DNA of 60,000 nucleotides from Strigamia acuminata (GCA_949358305.1 OX442315.1:3350001-3410000), one strand, 5' to 3'; shown: positions 30,997 to 40,310, numbered from the stretch's first letter. Notes: a model not told the origin generated them from the sequence alone. Made by a program: numbers and translations.

Positions 30997-31476
30997 TTGC
31001 AGAGTGTGAATGCTGTCAACAACGTGACTCGTGTTCAACATGGACCACAATTCCAATGCGCTCGCATTGCATTCCTGATGACTGAACCAAAACAGAGGCT
31101 CCAAGCATGAGACGGACATAGCTGGTGGCTTGGCACCATTAGCAATCTTTAAGGCGAATTTTGCAAACTTGGGAGTGGAGGATGTGCACACCACAACAGT
31201 CGGAAACTGAACAATGTTGTCTACTTGCGTGTATATGTTGACAGCCGATGGTTCAGACATGTAGTAGGCTAATCGGTCATAGACCAATGCAGTGCAGAGA
31301 AGTAGGCTCACTGTCAGAGTGGCGCCCCACAAGATGCGTAGAAACCAATTGGCTTTTCTGTCGTTTATCTTCGACATGATACTCAGGAAAGCGTCGTCAC
31401 TATTTCTAGATAAATTATGGTTTCGCACCAATTGAAGGACCATATTGCGGAACCGAGGTTTAAGTTTGCAAACCAT
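30997..31476 (-). CDS. DEG/ENaC gene exon 1: start codon, N-terminus and first transmembrane segment
   Basis: 160 codons from the ATG at 31476-31474. The A of this ATG is the first base of the element C LTR; before insertion the site read A-TGGT, and the target duplication (TGGT on this strand) regenerated the codon. The protein has a basic cytoplasmic head, a transmembrane segment (WGATLTVSLLLCTALV), YDRLAYYMSEP and FPTVVVC, the FPAVTIC-like signature. The donor GTAAGT follows 30997 in phase 0. The native promoter is separated from it by 13.5 kb of element C. Confidence 0.85.
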
Positions 31477-32494
31477 GTTGTGACCCGACTGGACCGGGGT
31501 CAACGAAGAGTTTCTCTCGTGACCTCGTTTCGGGTGTAAGGGGAGCCGCAAGCGCGTCTCCCTTCCCTCAGTGCATTGACATCTAGTCAATGGACAGGCG
31601 TCTGCCCTGAGGGAGTGGGGATGGCTCGTCCACCCCACCATTGGGTGATTCCGGTCACCTGTCAACCCCGCTTTGTGCAAAGGAATGTGCCTTGCACTGA
31701 GCGGGCAGAACCAACACAACCATCAAACGAGAAACACACGTAAACCCGTCGTCCTACAAGATCAGGCCCAAGTAAATATACTGGGATTGACCAAGGACAA
31801 AGGACAATTTACCGTGAGTACGTTTGGTCAGTGTCAAACTCCGCAGAGTAACCTGCGAGATAAGATTACCACACTATTTTAGCACACCAGCTAGAAATAG
31901 TAAAAACCACTCCAGTTTAGCGAGTTGTGCAGACAAACGGTCGCACAAGCCTAAACTGCAGTTAAACCACGACGAGCGTTCCCGCCGCTGTGTGACCGCC
32001 GGGAGCCAGAAGAGTCCGCCGCTGTGTGATCGCCGGACACCACACAAAAACCTAGACAACAGCCCGAAGTAAGCCTTTTAACTAAGCATTCACTCGCGCC
32101 CGACCAGCGTGAGCCCGAAGGACCAGCCAGAGACGAGCCGAGGACGCCATATTGCCACGCCGGCCCAAGACGACACCACGTTGCCACAACGAGGACGCCA
32201 TCTTGGACACGACCGAGACAACAGACGACCTCGCCGATTCCAGCCAGCTTTCATCATACCTTTACCTTTCCATTTCCCTTCACCCATTCCGATTTACCTT
32301 TTACCTACCTTTTATATATATATATATATAAGATATATCTGTACATTGTCCCACAGAATAAATCTATATTATATTTTACCTTTTATATCTGTGTAATCAT
32401 TTCTTTGGGTAAACCGCTTGAGCAAAGCGGTAGTGAGTTAGTCGAATTAAGTAATCAACCCACGAGTTAGCGACGGTTAGAGTTGAGCGCGACA
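31476..32494 (+). repeat. 5' LTR of element C
   Basis: TGTTGTGACC...GCGCGACA. A TA-rich box (32313-32330) followed by AATAAA (32357-32362) fits a core promoter and polyadenylation signal of the R region. CCGCTGTGTGAxCGCCGG is duplicated near 31985-32035. On the minus strand an ATG at 31641 opens a frame that runs without stop into the channel exon. Confidence 0.95.
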
Positions 32495-32496
32495 CG

Positions 32497-32514
32497 TGGG
32501 GGCCTGTCCGGGAT
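32497..32514 (+). promoter_or_regulatory. Primer binding site of element C, probably tRNA-Pro type
   Basis: TGGGGGCCTGTCCGGGAT, 2 nt after the LTR. It differs at two positions from the tRNA-Pro primer site of murine leukaemia virus as I remember it, and would suit a tRNA-Pro with a changed acceptor stem. Confidence 0.65.
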
Positions 32515-32566
32515 CAAGTTGAATAACTGATTCTAACCTGTGATTACATCATACCCAAAGCAAGAA

Positions 32567-35500
32567 ATGGCAGATAATACCCGAGTAACAGATTCCGACT
32601 CCGACGCAAACAAGAGAGCCGGCAGTCGTAAAGGCGCCGACTATCACTTGCGATCTGGAGGTCCCTTACCCAAAGCCTCAGCGCACGAAGCGAGGCAAAA
32701 ACGGCGTAAGCCTAAACCCGATCGTAGAAGCGCATCAGAGGCATCGCACCCGTCTCGCGCCGAGACGAGGCAGCGATTGGACGAGACAGAGCGGGGTGAA
32801 GAGCAATCTCACTCCAAACTGCCGCGTTCTAACCGTGACGGCGAGACGAGCGGAAACGAGGTTTTATCCCGTAACCAATCGCCTCGTCTAACGCACGACA
32901 CCGAGGTGGGCAGTCCGAAAGCAGCGTCTCCGATACAAAAGACGGCCTCAAATACGACCGCTAATTCGGCACTAAACACGCCAGTTACGCACAGTCGACC
33001 AGCCTCGGTAGTGTCTGAAGGGCACAAGTCCAACTCGTCCTCTGTCAAGCGTGTTTCAAGCCAGCCTTACAGCGTCTCGGGCACCTTGATTGATGCGATG
33101 CAGTTGGCACAAGCGGAGGGAGTGAGATACACCCTTCCGACGGGGAAGATTACCGTGTACGAAACGTTACAAATCGTACGTGCAGCTTTAAAAGCGCACA
33201 GTGTATCCCCACAAATCACCATTGTTGAAGGTGCACACGCTCAACAATTGGTTGATTCCGCTCAATTTGAAGCGGATGCAGAGAATGAGGCTCGACAAGC
33301 CATTCGCGAGAGACGGAGGAAGCTGGCGGAAAGAGAAGCGCAAGCTCTCGAGTACGGCAGAACCCAGCCCAATCCGACTACTCCCGAGGAGGTAGAAATA
33401 GTTGACCGAGCCCTGAGAGCACATCGATATGCTTTCCACTCGCAACAAGAAGCAGAGCGAGCATTTATGGCCAGATTGCGACGAGATGACCCGAAATCCG
33501 TTCGCAAACCAGAGGTCAGTTCATCCGAGCTGTCCGACGAGAGCCTAGAGGGAGACCCAAAGCGCACGCCGAAGGCCAAACCCAAACCCCAGCCGGAGAG
33601 GGCAACACCAGCTACTCCGCGCAAGAGAGATGCGTCGGCCAGAGAACAACAAACTCGGCCCCGCATGCAAGCTCTCGATTCAGCCACAAATAATGCGATA
33701 ACGCGATTAATCAACGCTAATAATGCTAGGCGAAATGAAGAGCAAGCTCTCACAAGCCAACAGCATGATAATCCACAAGGGACTGAGTGGCAACAACCAG
33801 TGCCCATCCTTAAAGACGACGAGTCGTCAAGGAGACAATCGCATGATCGCACCTCTTCGCGAGAAGAAGGCAAACGCGATGAAAGACCGAAATATTTTCA
33901 CTACGGAAATAGTGATTCGTCGTCAGATGGACTGGAGTCAAATGCACCCAGTCATCACGATTCGGAGAGAGGTTCCGGAGAAAGACGAAGGGAAAGAGAA
34001 CGCGATGAACGCAGAGAAAGGGAACGTGACGACCGTCGTAGGGGCCGGAAAGAGTCAAACTCTTCACGGCGCAACCCGCCACGCCGCTCACCGTCTCCCG
34101 ACCCCAGCTCCGACCCCTCATCCAACGACGACAGACGAAAGGAAAAATCAAGTAATCGCCGGAAGAGATCCAACTCTCCGCGCGATAGAGAGAAACGACG
34201 TCGATCGGAAAATAGCGACCACCGACGGGAGGAGTTTCAGGACCTTCCCCGACAAAGCGCGTTTACCGATTCGACGGGTCGGCAGTATACGATGGGAGAG
34301 CTTGGAAGAGCCCTACTCGGCTCGTTAAAAGCCGAGGGAATTGATCTGAGCAAACGAAACGATCGTAATCGTAGCACTGGTGACCGCGTAAAGAAAAAAT
34401 ACGCTGTCTCCCGACGTGACACCATGAGTGTTACCGGGAATATTAGGTGGCAATTTTATATTCAGAACCGTTTCGACGGGTCATGGAAAGCGGGAGATCG
34501 CTTCCTTGACGAAGTAATTCGAATTAAGACTGCCACTAAAGCCACCGTAGGAGACATGCTCACCCACGGTATTGTCGAGCTAATGACAGGCTCGGCACGT
34601 GAGTGGTACCAAGGATTGAAAGGCGTCAATTGGGACGACTTTTTAATGAGATTCGACCTGCGCTACGGCGAGACACCCGAAGAGGTGAGCCGAAAGATGC
34701 GAGGTCTTCGCCAGATGCCTGGTGAAACCATAATGGATTACGACATTCGCGCCAGATTGTTGTTCGAAAAGGCCCCGATGGAATTTCACGCCACGGGATT
34801 CAACCTTTTCTTTCTCGGCGGTTTGTCGGAATACTCGCAAAGGGTGCTACTTGAAGAAAGGGCACCGACAGGAGGTAGCTACGAGGAGATGAGCGCCTTC
34901 CTGTTCGAGAACACGATAGATATCGAGAAGAGATATTATTCCGCTTTACCAGAAGCGGAGAAAGCAGCGACCGCAAAACGTCTCAAGTTGAGTGCGGAAA
35001 GATATGGGGCGACAGATAAGATTATGCGCCCTACTGAATATCTTAGCGGTATAATGGAGCTGGCAGAAGCTAGCGTTGGTTTGCAAATAAAAAATAAACT
35101 GACATCCACGCTGCCTTCCAACCCTTTGGCCGCCCCTAAAAAGGCACCGACAGCGTCAGCCATGCAAGCGACACTGGAGGAGGTCAAGGAGGGGGAGGAA
35201 GCCGAACAAAATGTCGGAAAATCAGACGAAAAAGAAGAAAAAGACGATTATTCGACGGACGAAGAAATACGAAGCTATCGCGATACCTTATCAACGGGTT
35301 GCGATGAGGAAGGACCGCTAGTACATCTCATCCATCGAGATAGAGCGGTAGAAGAATTTCGCGCCAGGTTAAAACCAAATGCCGGTCGAATTCCGAAGTA
35401 TTTTCGGAAAAATTACACGCCACCGTCGAAAGCAGACCCTGAAAAGAAAAAATCGACTGAAGCCCCAAGAGACAAATCAAATATTCGCTGTTTCAAGTGT

Positions 35501-35650
35501 AACCAACCGGGCCACTACTCCAATGAGTGCCCAAGAACAGCGAAAGAAGACGCTAAGTTTGACGCGATAATGAAGCAGATGGCAGAGATTAAACTCGCCA
35601 TGGCAAAAAACGAGTCAAAAAACGAGTCAGCGCAGGCGGCGAAGAAATAA
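32567..35650 (+). CDS. gag: Element C Gag, unusually long, with RE/RS-rich domain and CCHC zinc knuckle
   Basis: 1027 codons from ATG 32567 (MADNTRVTDSDSD). Long for a Gag. Residues 1-190 are charged low complexity; about 190-300 are Ala/Glu/Arg-rich with coiled-coil character; about 470-570 are an RE/RS run (RRRERERDERRERERDDRR) like those of splicing regulators. The capsid-like part includes GSAREWYQGLKGVNWDDF (about 680). The zinc knuckle CFKCNQPGHYSNEC lies near residue 973. The short leader (about 50 nt after the primer site) contrasts with the roughly 1-kb leaders of A and B. Confidence 0.92.
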   Translation: MADNTRVTDSDSDANKRAGSRKGADYHLRSGGPLPKASAHEARQKRRKPKPDRRSASEASHPSRAETRQRLDETERGEEQSHSKLPRSNRDGETSGNEVLSRNQSPRLTHDTEVGSPKAASPIQKTASNTTANSALNTPVTHSRPASVVSEGHKSNSSSVKRVSSQPYSVSGTLIDAMQLAQAEGVRYTLPTGKITVYETLQIVRAALKAHSVSPQITIVEGAHAQQLVDSAQFEADAENEARQAIRERRRKLAEREAQALEYGRTQPNPTTPEEVEIVDRALRAHRYAFHSQQEAERAFMARLRRDDPKSVRKPEVSSSELSDESLEGDPKRTPKAKPKPQPERATPATPRKRDASAREQQTRPRMQALDSATNNAITRLINANNARRNEEQALTSQQHDNPQGTEWQQPVPILKDDESSRRQSHDRTSSREEGKRDERPKYFHYGNSDSSSDGLESNAPSHHDSERGSGERRRERERDERRERERDDRRRGRKESNSSRRNPPRRSPSPDPSSDPSSNDDRRKEKSSNRRKRSNSPRDREKRRRSENSDHRREEFQDLPRQSAFTDSTGRQYTMGELGRALLGSLKAEGIDLSKRNDRNRSTGDRVKKKYAVSRRDTMSVTGNIRWQFYIQNRFDGSWKAGDRFLDEVIRIKTATKATVGDMLTHGIVELMTGSAREWYQGLKGVNWDDFLMRFDLRYGETPEEVSRKMRGLRQMPGETIMDYDIRARLLFEKAPMEFHATGFNLFFLGGLSEYSQRVLLEERAPTGGSYEEMSAFLFENTIDIEKRYYSALPEAEKAATAKRLKLSAERYGATDKIMRPTEYLSGIMELAEASVGLQIKNKLTSTLPSNPLAAPKKAPTASAMQATLEEVKEGEEAEQNVGKSDEKEEKDDYSTDEEIRSYRDTLSTGCDEEGPLVHLIHRDRAVEEFRARLKPNAGRIPKYFRKNYTPPSKADPEKKKSTEAPRDKSNIRCFKCNQPGHYSNECPRTAKEDAKFDAIMKQMAEIKLAMAKNESKNESAQAAKK

Positions 35651-35668
35651 TTTCTCGACCGTCTGCGC
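35605..35668 (+). promoter_or_regulatory. Duplicated -1 frameshift signal of element C
   Basis: Two A AAA AAC heptamers in the gag frame, at 35605-35611 and 35617-35623, arise from a perfect 12-bp tandem duplication. Six nt after the second comes a 10-bp stem, GCGCAGGCGG (35630-35639) with CCGTCTGCGC (35659-35668), one G-U pair; its loop contains the gag stop TAA and can form a smaller inner hairpin. The -1 frame, open from 35593, is pol. Confidence 0.85.
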
Positions 35669-38600
35669 CATTCATGAAGAAAAAGGGGTTTAACAAAGGG
35701 TTCGATAAGCCGCCACCAGTCAAAGAAATGGGTAGTGACATAGCTAACGCCCAAATTCAAGACAGGGCCAACAACGCTTTGCAGGTAATTACCGCAAACG
35801 CTGAGGCTGAGGCGGAAGAACCGAACCTACTGCTTGAAGAATTACCTCAAGTAGTCGAAGACACAGAAGAATTTCGTGTTTTCATGTGCAACGTGGCGGT
35901 CGAATACACCAACCGCCTATGTATGTTGCCCATGACAATAGAACGTGAAAAAATTATGGGACTACTAGACTCGGGAGCAGATCGCTCGTTCGTTTCCGAA
36001 GACATAGTAGCATCATTGGGTCTCACCGATAAGATAAAAGGCGTTAATAAAAATATACGTCTAAAAACCGCCAACGGAATGGCGCGTCCAAAAGGAGTTA
36101 TATTATTGACCATGGAGTGGCTCGGAGGAGTAGAACAGCACCCTTTCCTGGTCCTGCCCACATGCGACAGAATTTTTCTGTTGGGCTTAGACCTCATGGC
36201 GTCAATGGAAATACAACCCAATCCAATAACGAAATCTTGGAATTATATCAGAAATGATAAGGAAAGACCCGCAATTGTCGTGCCACCAGCTCTTGTAAAA
36301 GAAGCGGCCGACAAGACACAGTGGGAGAAAGGCCTAAAGAAATTCGTTCAAGATTACGATTTTAAAGCATTCGTAACAGAATTGCAACGGGACAATGTAG
36401 TGGAAACGCTTGTCGCCGACGCCGCTTTAGAATTAAACGAAGCGGCAGCCCTACGAAGGGTCCTACTTAAATATGAGGGGATCCTGTCGAAAAAACCGGG
36501 CCGAACGAATAGGGCTATTCACGAAATTAAATTGACGGATAATAAACCTATACGAGTTGCGTATAAGGGAATGAACCCGCAAAAACGTGAAATAGTGCAA
36601 AAAATGTGCCAAGAAATGCTAGACAGTGGCATTGTCTCCGAGGCCCAGGGAGAATACGCGACGCGAGTTGTGCTCGTGATGCGCCCGGGCTCGGACCCAC
36701 GCCTATGCATTGATTACCGCCCATTAAACGCGGTGACAGAAATAGATCCCATACAGATGCCGTCTATCGAATCCATTTTGAGAGAGCTTAGCCCCTTTTC
36801 TTGGGTTACGACGATGGATCTGTCGAAGAGATACTGGCAAGTTGAGATGAGGCCAGAGGATAAGTTAAAAACAGCATTTTACTCGCCAATTGGACGGTTG
36901 ATGTTCAACGTCATGCCATTTGGTTTAGTGAATGCTCCCAGTACCTTTCAGAGACTAATCGAAAGCGTATTGGGTGATATCCTGCATCAGTTTGTGTGGG
37001 CATACCTAGATGACATAGTTATTGCCTCTAAAACATTCGAAGAGCACATTGAGCACATCGACCAAGTGCTCACCCGGCTGGCAAAAGCTGGGTTACACGT
37101 GCATCCGGGCAAAAGCAAGTTCTGTCGAAAGGAGCTTGCCTTCCTGGGTTATCGCATTGGAGTCAATGGTTTAGCTATTGGCCCCGAAAAAATCGATGCG
37201 ATTAATCGTTTCCCACCACCCGAGGACGTTAAAGGTGTCCAACGGTTTATGGGAATGATAAACTTCTTCGGCAGGTTGCTACCGGGTCTAGCTGAAGTGG
37301 CAGCCCCAGTTACCGACCTCCTGAAGAATGAAAACGAATTTGTATGGTCAAATGAGTGCAACATCGCATTTAATGCGATAAAGAGGATGCTGACGGAAGT
37401 CGGCGTAATGCCTCTACCCGACCTAAACCGGCCGTTCATATTACATACGGACGCCAGCAGAGTTGGGTTGGGAGCCGCGTTGCTTCAAACACACGTGCGC
37501 GACGGAGTCGAACAAGACCTGCCGTGCATGTTTATAAGTCGCAAACTCCAAGGCGCTGAAAAAAATTACAATGCCACCGAGTTGGAGTGTTTGGCCGTTG
37601 TGTGGGCCATAAGGAAATTCAGAGATTATCTCGAATATACCAAATTTGTGGTCCACACAGATCATCAAGCGTTACAATGGCTGATGAAATTAAAGGAACC
37701 AGCCGGTCGACTAGCCAGATGGCAGTTAGAACTGATGGCATGCGACTTGACCATTCAATACAAGCCCGGCAAATATAACGTCGTGGCTGACGCTCTGTCA
37801 CGGGCACCAGTGTCAGATCCAATCGACGCTGACGATGATGGCGAGGATGACTCCCGCATCATTTATTGCCCTACGAGTTGTCACCGTTGGGATTTAAGGA
37901 AGATGAATGAAATTCCCACCGCGTCTCCGGCAGATGTAAAATTCTGTGGATTTTGGACGCGGTTATACCAACCAGCTGCTGACAATTACCCAAATGCAAG
38001 GAAGGAATTTAAGCTAGAGCGGAGAATAAATGACCCGCTTCTAAGCGCCTTCCACGCTCATGTCGGCGAGCAGATGCAAAGCAGTCCCCCGACAAGGGAG
38101 GAAATAATTGTGCAACAAAAATTAGACAAGAAATGTCAGGACAGAGCTAGATTCGTACTGACAGGAAAATATCCGCCCAATCTAACCAGAAGGCAGAAGC
38201 GTCGTTATGCACACGAATCCATAGATTACCTATTGGATGACGGCCTGTTGGTGAAGCATCACCCAAATCACCAAGATGACTTGAGTGAATCGGACACCGC
38301 AGTAAAGGTAGTAATACCTGCTTCCTTAATCGGTCGCGTGCTGTGGTTGTTACACGGGCACCCGCTTGCGAGCCATGCGGGAGTAAGCAGAACACTCTAT
38401 CGTGCTACACAGCTTTTTCACTGGACAGGGATGAAAAAAGATATTGCTCTTTTTGTCCACCAATGTCAGCGATGTCAAGCGTGCAAGCCGAGGAGTAAAT
38501 CACCATTCGAAACTATCTTCTTAGGGCCTTACGCGCCTTTTGATTGTTTAAGTGTCGATGTGATGGGCCCAAAACCCGTTACGGGAAATAAAAATGCGTA

Positions 38601-39744
38601 CATTATCGTATTAATGGACGTGGCGACTCGTTGGCCCGAGTTGTACGCCGTCGCTAGACCTTCAGCAGAGAAAATCGTTGAATGTATCTACGACGTGGCG
38701 TTACGTTACGGATTTCCACGTAAAATAATATCCGATAACGGACCCCAATTTATCTCGAAAATTTGGGGTAAGTTTTGTGAGAAATTCGGGATTGTGGCGT
38801 CACATACTTCGACCTACAATCCCAGAACAAATCCCGTTGAGCGACTCAACAGGGACATTAAATATGCACTAAGCATATTCACTGACATCCACAATAGGTG
38901 GGATGAATACTTGAGGGAGATCGCGTTCAGCATACGAACAACAGTCTCGAGGACGAGAGATTTTTCTCCGGCCTACCTCAACTTCGCCCGAGAGCTACGA
39001 GTGCCTTGGGACCCACGAGTGGCAGAGTCGGTAAATGTGGTGGACCCAGAGAAACCACATGAGTATGTGTATAAATTGGAGCAAACAATTTCGAACACAT
39101 ACAAGCATATGATGGCGCACATTTTTAACATGCGCGACCGCATTTTACAAGATAAAAGCGGTGGAAAATTCGTGAATTTCGAGATCAATGATTTGGTGTG
39201 GAAAGATGCACACACCCTCTCAAATGCAGCGAGAGGAATCACCGCCAGCTTGGCCGACAAGAGAGATGGTCCATATGTGATCATCGGCAAGCATGGCGGT
39301 AACGCGTATAAATTACGCAAGCTCGAGGACAACACCGAGCATAAGTCGATACAAGTACGAGAGTTAACTCCGTACATTCCGGAATTCCCGCAAGAAATGT
39401 GGGCCAAAGGCCAAGTCAAGTCTAAAACTGACGGCCAAATCGTCGATATGTTCGCTGGCGAGTCGGAAAAAGCACCGCCAAGTGACAACGAGGAGTATTT
39501 CGACGCCCCTTCACCTCCGGTAAACGAGATAGTTGAATCCGTTCCGGATCCAATTTTGGTCGGGGGGGAAACAGGAGAAACTCCTGAAACAAACACAAAA
39601 AACACGGATAAAAAAGAAAACAATAATGAGGAGGTACAGACACAAAAAACAACAAAAAATATCGTACCTGCCTCGATCCGTAACCTGCGACCAAAAAGAG
39701 ATAATCCGTTCATAAAAGGCGGAAAGGTCGTAGGAAAGAAGTAA
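35623..39744 (+). CDS. pol: Element C Pol: protease, reverse transcriptase, RNase H, integrase
   Basis: 1374 codons in the -1 frame to TAA at 39744. Counting from the first ATG (35674): protease LLDSGA (about 98), reverse transcriptase with MDLSKRYWQ (about 382) and YLDD (about 443), RNase H TDASRVGLG, ELECLAVVWAIRKFRDYL and TDHQAL, integrase HHCC (CQRCQACK, about 895-938), VDVMGPKP, SDNGPQF and VERLNR, then KRDGPYVI (GPY/F module). The Arg four residues after the motif A Asp replaces the usual Gly (DLxxGY); this may lower activity or be tolerated. Otherwise intact. Confidence 0.95.
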   Translation, partial: RVSAGGEEIISRPSAPFMKKKGFNKGFDKPPPVKEMGSDIANAQIQDRANNALQVITANAEAEAEEPNLLLEELPQVVEDTEEFRVFMCNVAVEYTNRLCMLPMTIEREKIMGLLDSGADRSFVSEDIVASLGLTDKIKGVNKNIRLKTANGMARPKGVILLTMEWLGGVEQHPFLVLPTCDRIFLLGLDLMASMEIQPNPITKSWNYIRNDKERPAIVVPPALVKEAADKTQWEKGLKKFVQDYDFKAFVTELQRDNVVETLVADAALELNEAAALRRVLLKYEGILSKKPGRTNRAIHEIKLTDNKPIRVAYKGMNPQKREIVQKMCQEMLDSGIVSEAQGEYATRVVLVMRPGSDPRLCIDYRPLNAVTEIDPIQMPSIESILRELSPFSWVTTMDLSKRYWQVEMRPEDKLKTAFYSPIGRLMFNVMPFGLVNAPSTFQRLIESVLGDILHQFVWAYLDDIVIASKTFEEHIEHIDQVLTRLAKAGLHVHPGKSKFCRKELAFLGYRIGVNGLAIGPEKIDAINRFPPPEDVKGVQRFMGMINFFGRLLPGLAEVAAPVTDLLKNENEFVWSNECNIAFNAIKRMLTEVGVMPLPDLNRPFILHTDASRVGLGAALLQTHVRDGVEQDLPCMFISRKLQGAEKNYNATELECLAVVWAIRKFRDYLEYTKFVVHTDHQALQWLMKLKEPAGRLARWQLELMACDLTIQYKPGKYNVVADALSRAPVSDPIDADDDGEDDSRIIYCPTSCHRWDLRKMNEIPTASPADVKFCGFWTRLYQPAADNYPNARKEFKLERRINDPLLSAFHAHVGEQMQSSPPTREEIIVQQKLDKKCQDRARFVLTGKYPPNLTRRQKRRYAHESIDYLLDDGLLVKHHPNHQDDLSESDTAVKVVIPASLIGRVLWLLHGHPLASHAGVSRTLYRATQLFHWTGMKKDIALFVHQCQRCQACKPRSKSPFETIFLGPYAPFDCLSVDVMGPKPVTGNKNAYIIVLMDVATRWPELYAVARPSAEKIVECIYDVALRYGFPRKIISDNGPQFISKIWGKFCEKFGIVASHTSTYNPRTNPVERLNRDIKYALSIFTDIHNRWDEYLREIAFSIRTTVSRTRDFSPAYLNFARELRVPWDPRVAESVNVVDPEKPHEYVYKLEQTISNTYKHMMAHIFNMRDRILQDKSGGKFVNFEINDLVWKDAHTLSNAARGITASLADKRDGPYVIIGKHGGNAYKLRKLEDNTEHKSIQVRELTPYIPEFPQEMWAKGQVKSKTDGQIVDMFAGESEKAPPSDNEEYFDAPSPPVNEIVESVPDPILVGGETGETPETNTKNTDKKENNNEEVQTQKTTKNIVPASIRNLRPKRDNPFIKGGKVVGKK

Positions 39745-39886
39745 AATAAATTACGAGTCGATGGCGGCACTAAAAATAAATGTAATCGACCGATAGTGCA
39801 AGCCATCACGTCGCAGAAAATTTCGCTAAGTCCAACAAAGCGGATATCGGTCGAATTCGCGTCACGAGATGGCGTGGAAACGCGGG

Positions 39887-40000
39887 ACCCGTAGCAAAAT
39901 TATCGGCACGGGTCGGATACCGCGTGCAAAAGACCCCGTAGCAGCAATCGCGCACGGGAGTGAGAACAAAGGAGACCCGTAGCGTAACATGCGCACGGGT
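39887..40000 (+). repeat. Three consecutive hairpins (ACCCGTAGC...GCACGGGT)
   Basis: H1 39887-39913, H2 39935-39958, H3 39975-40000. Each begins (A)CCCGTAGC and ends GCACGGG(T), so 5-6 bp stems close loops of 14-15 nt. The spacers differ, the hairpins are conserved. A structured RNA element such as an export or splicing signal is an inference. Confidence 0.65.
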
Positions 40001-40096
40001 AGGTGCGCACTAGTCTCAAACACCCGGGTTCTGGAGTATATTACCCAGAATCCATCGCGATTACCTCGTGTTCACACAGACTTCCGCTTTTCACAG

Positions 40097-40310
40097 CTGA
40101 TCGCTGCATTCGTGCGTGATCCTCGTTTTTAACGTTTTACCGAGTTTTTCACCGAGTTTTTGAGATAGTTTTATCATCCTTTTTAAATCGTGATTGAGAT
40201 TTTTGTGCGCGCTCCTCGCCATGGACGAGGAAGAGAACGACGTGCTGGCCATCGAGCACGAGGACGAGGAAAACTGGGACCGCGATGTAAACCAAGTCCA
40301 GCCCGATCAG
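40097..40310 (+). CDS. Candidate 5' exon of element C ORF3, acidic 30-residue start
   Basis: An acceptor with a pyrimidine run (CTTCCGCTTTTCACAG) precedes it and a donor (CAG then GTAGAAG) follows. The first ATG in the exon, 40221, has an excellent context (CGCCATGGA) and reads 30 codons, MDEEENDVLAIEHEDEEN and so on, to the donor in phase 0. Joined to the acceptor at 41156 it is in frame with ORF3. Without splicing it would be a 37-codon ORF ending 40334. The coding is GC-rich, like ORF3 and unlike its surroundings. Confidence 0.5.

Larger units (their letters stand above)
13143..31476 (-). pseudogene. Two-unit (concatenated) DEG/ENaC channel gene, broken by elements B and C
   Basis: Eleven exons on the minus strand encode two consecutive DEG/ENaC units. 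Unit 1 (exons 1 to 6a) and unit 2 (6b to 11) each have a first transmembrane segment followed by YDRxAYY, a Cys-rich ectodomain and a second transmembrane segment with the GxS selectivity motif. Intron phases in the two units follow the same series (0, 1, 1, 0, 2). Exon 6 is continuous through both units once element B and one AACT copy are removed: 281 whole codons between splice sites, with no Met between the units. Element B introduces a stop, so the locus is now split; unit 1 alone could still be translated up to TGA at 29836-29838. The acceptor of exon 9 is unresolved. Family assignment is firm; the fusion is inference from reading frames. Confidence 0.65.

Noticed and set aside
31673-32396. 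Small ORFs in both strands, repeated at 44156-44879
   Set aside because: They are inside the element C LTRs and are duplicated only because the LTR is.
33262-33873. Minus-strand ORF of 203 codons
   Set aside because: Antisense of the charged low-complexity part of Gag C, where stop codons are rare on both strands.
38973-39809. Minus-strand ORF of 278 codons with hydrophobic segments
   Set aside because: Antisense of the integrase end of Pol C; no homology recognised and no reason for an antisense gene.
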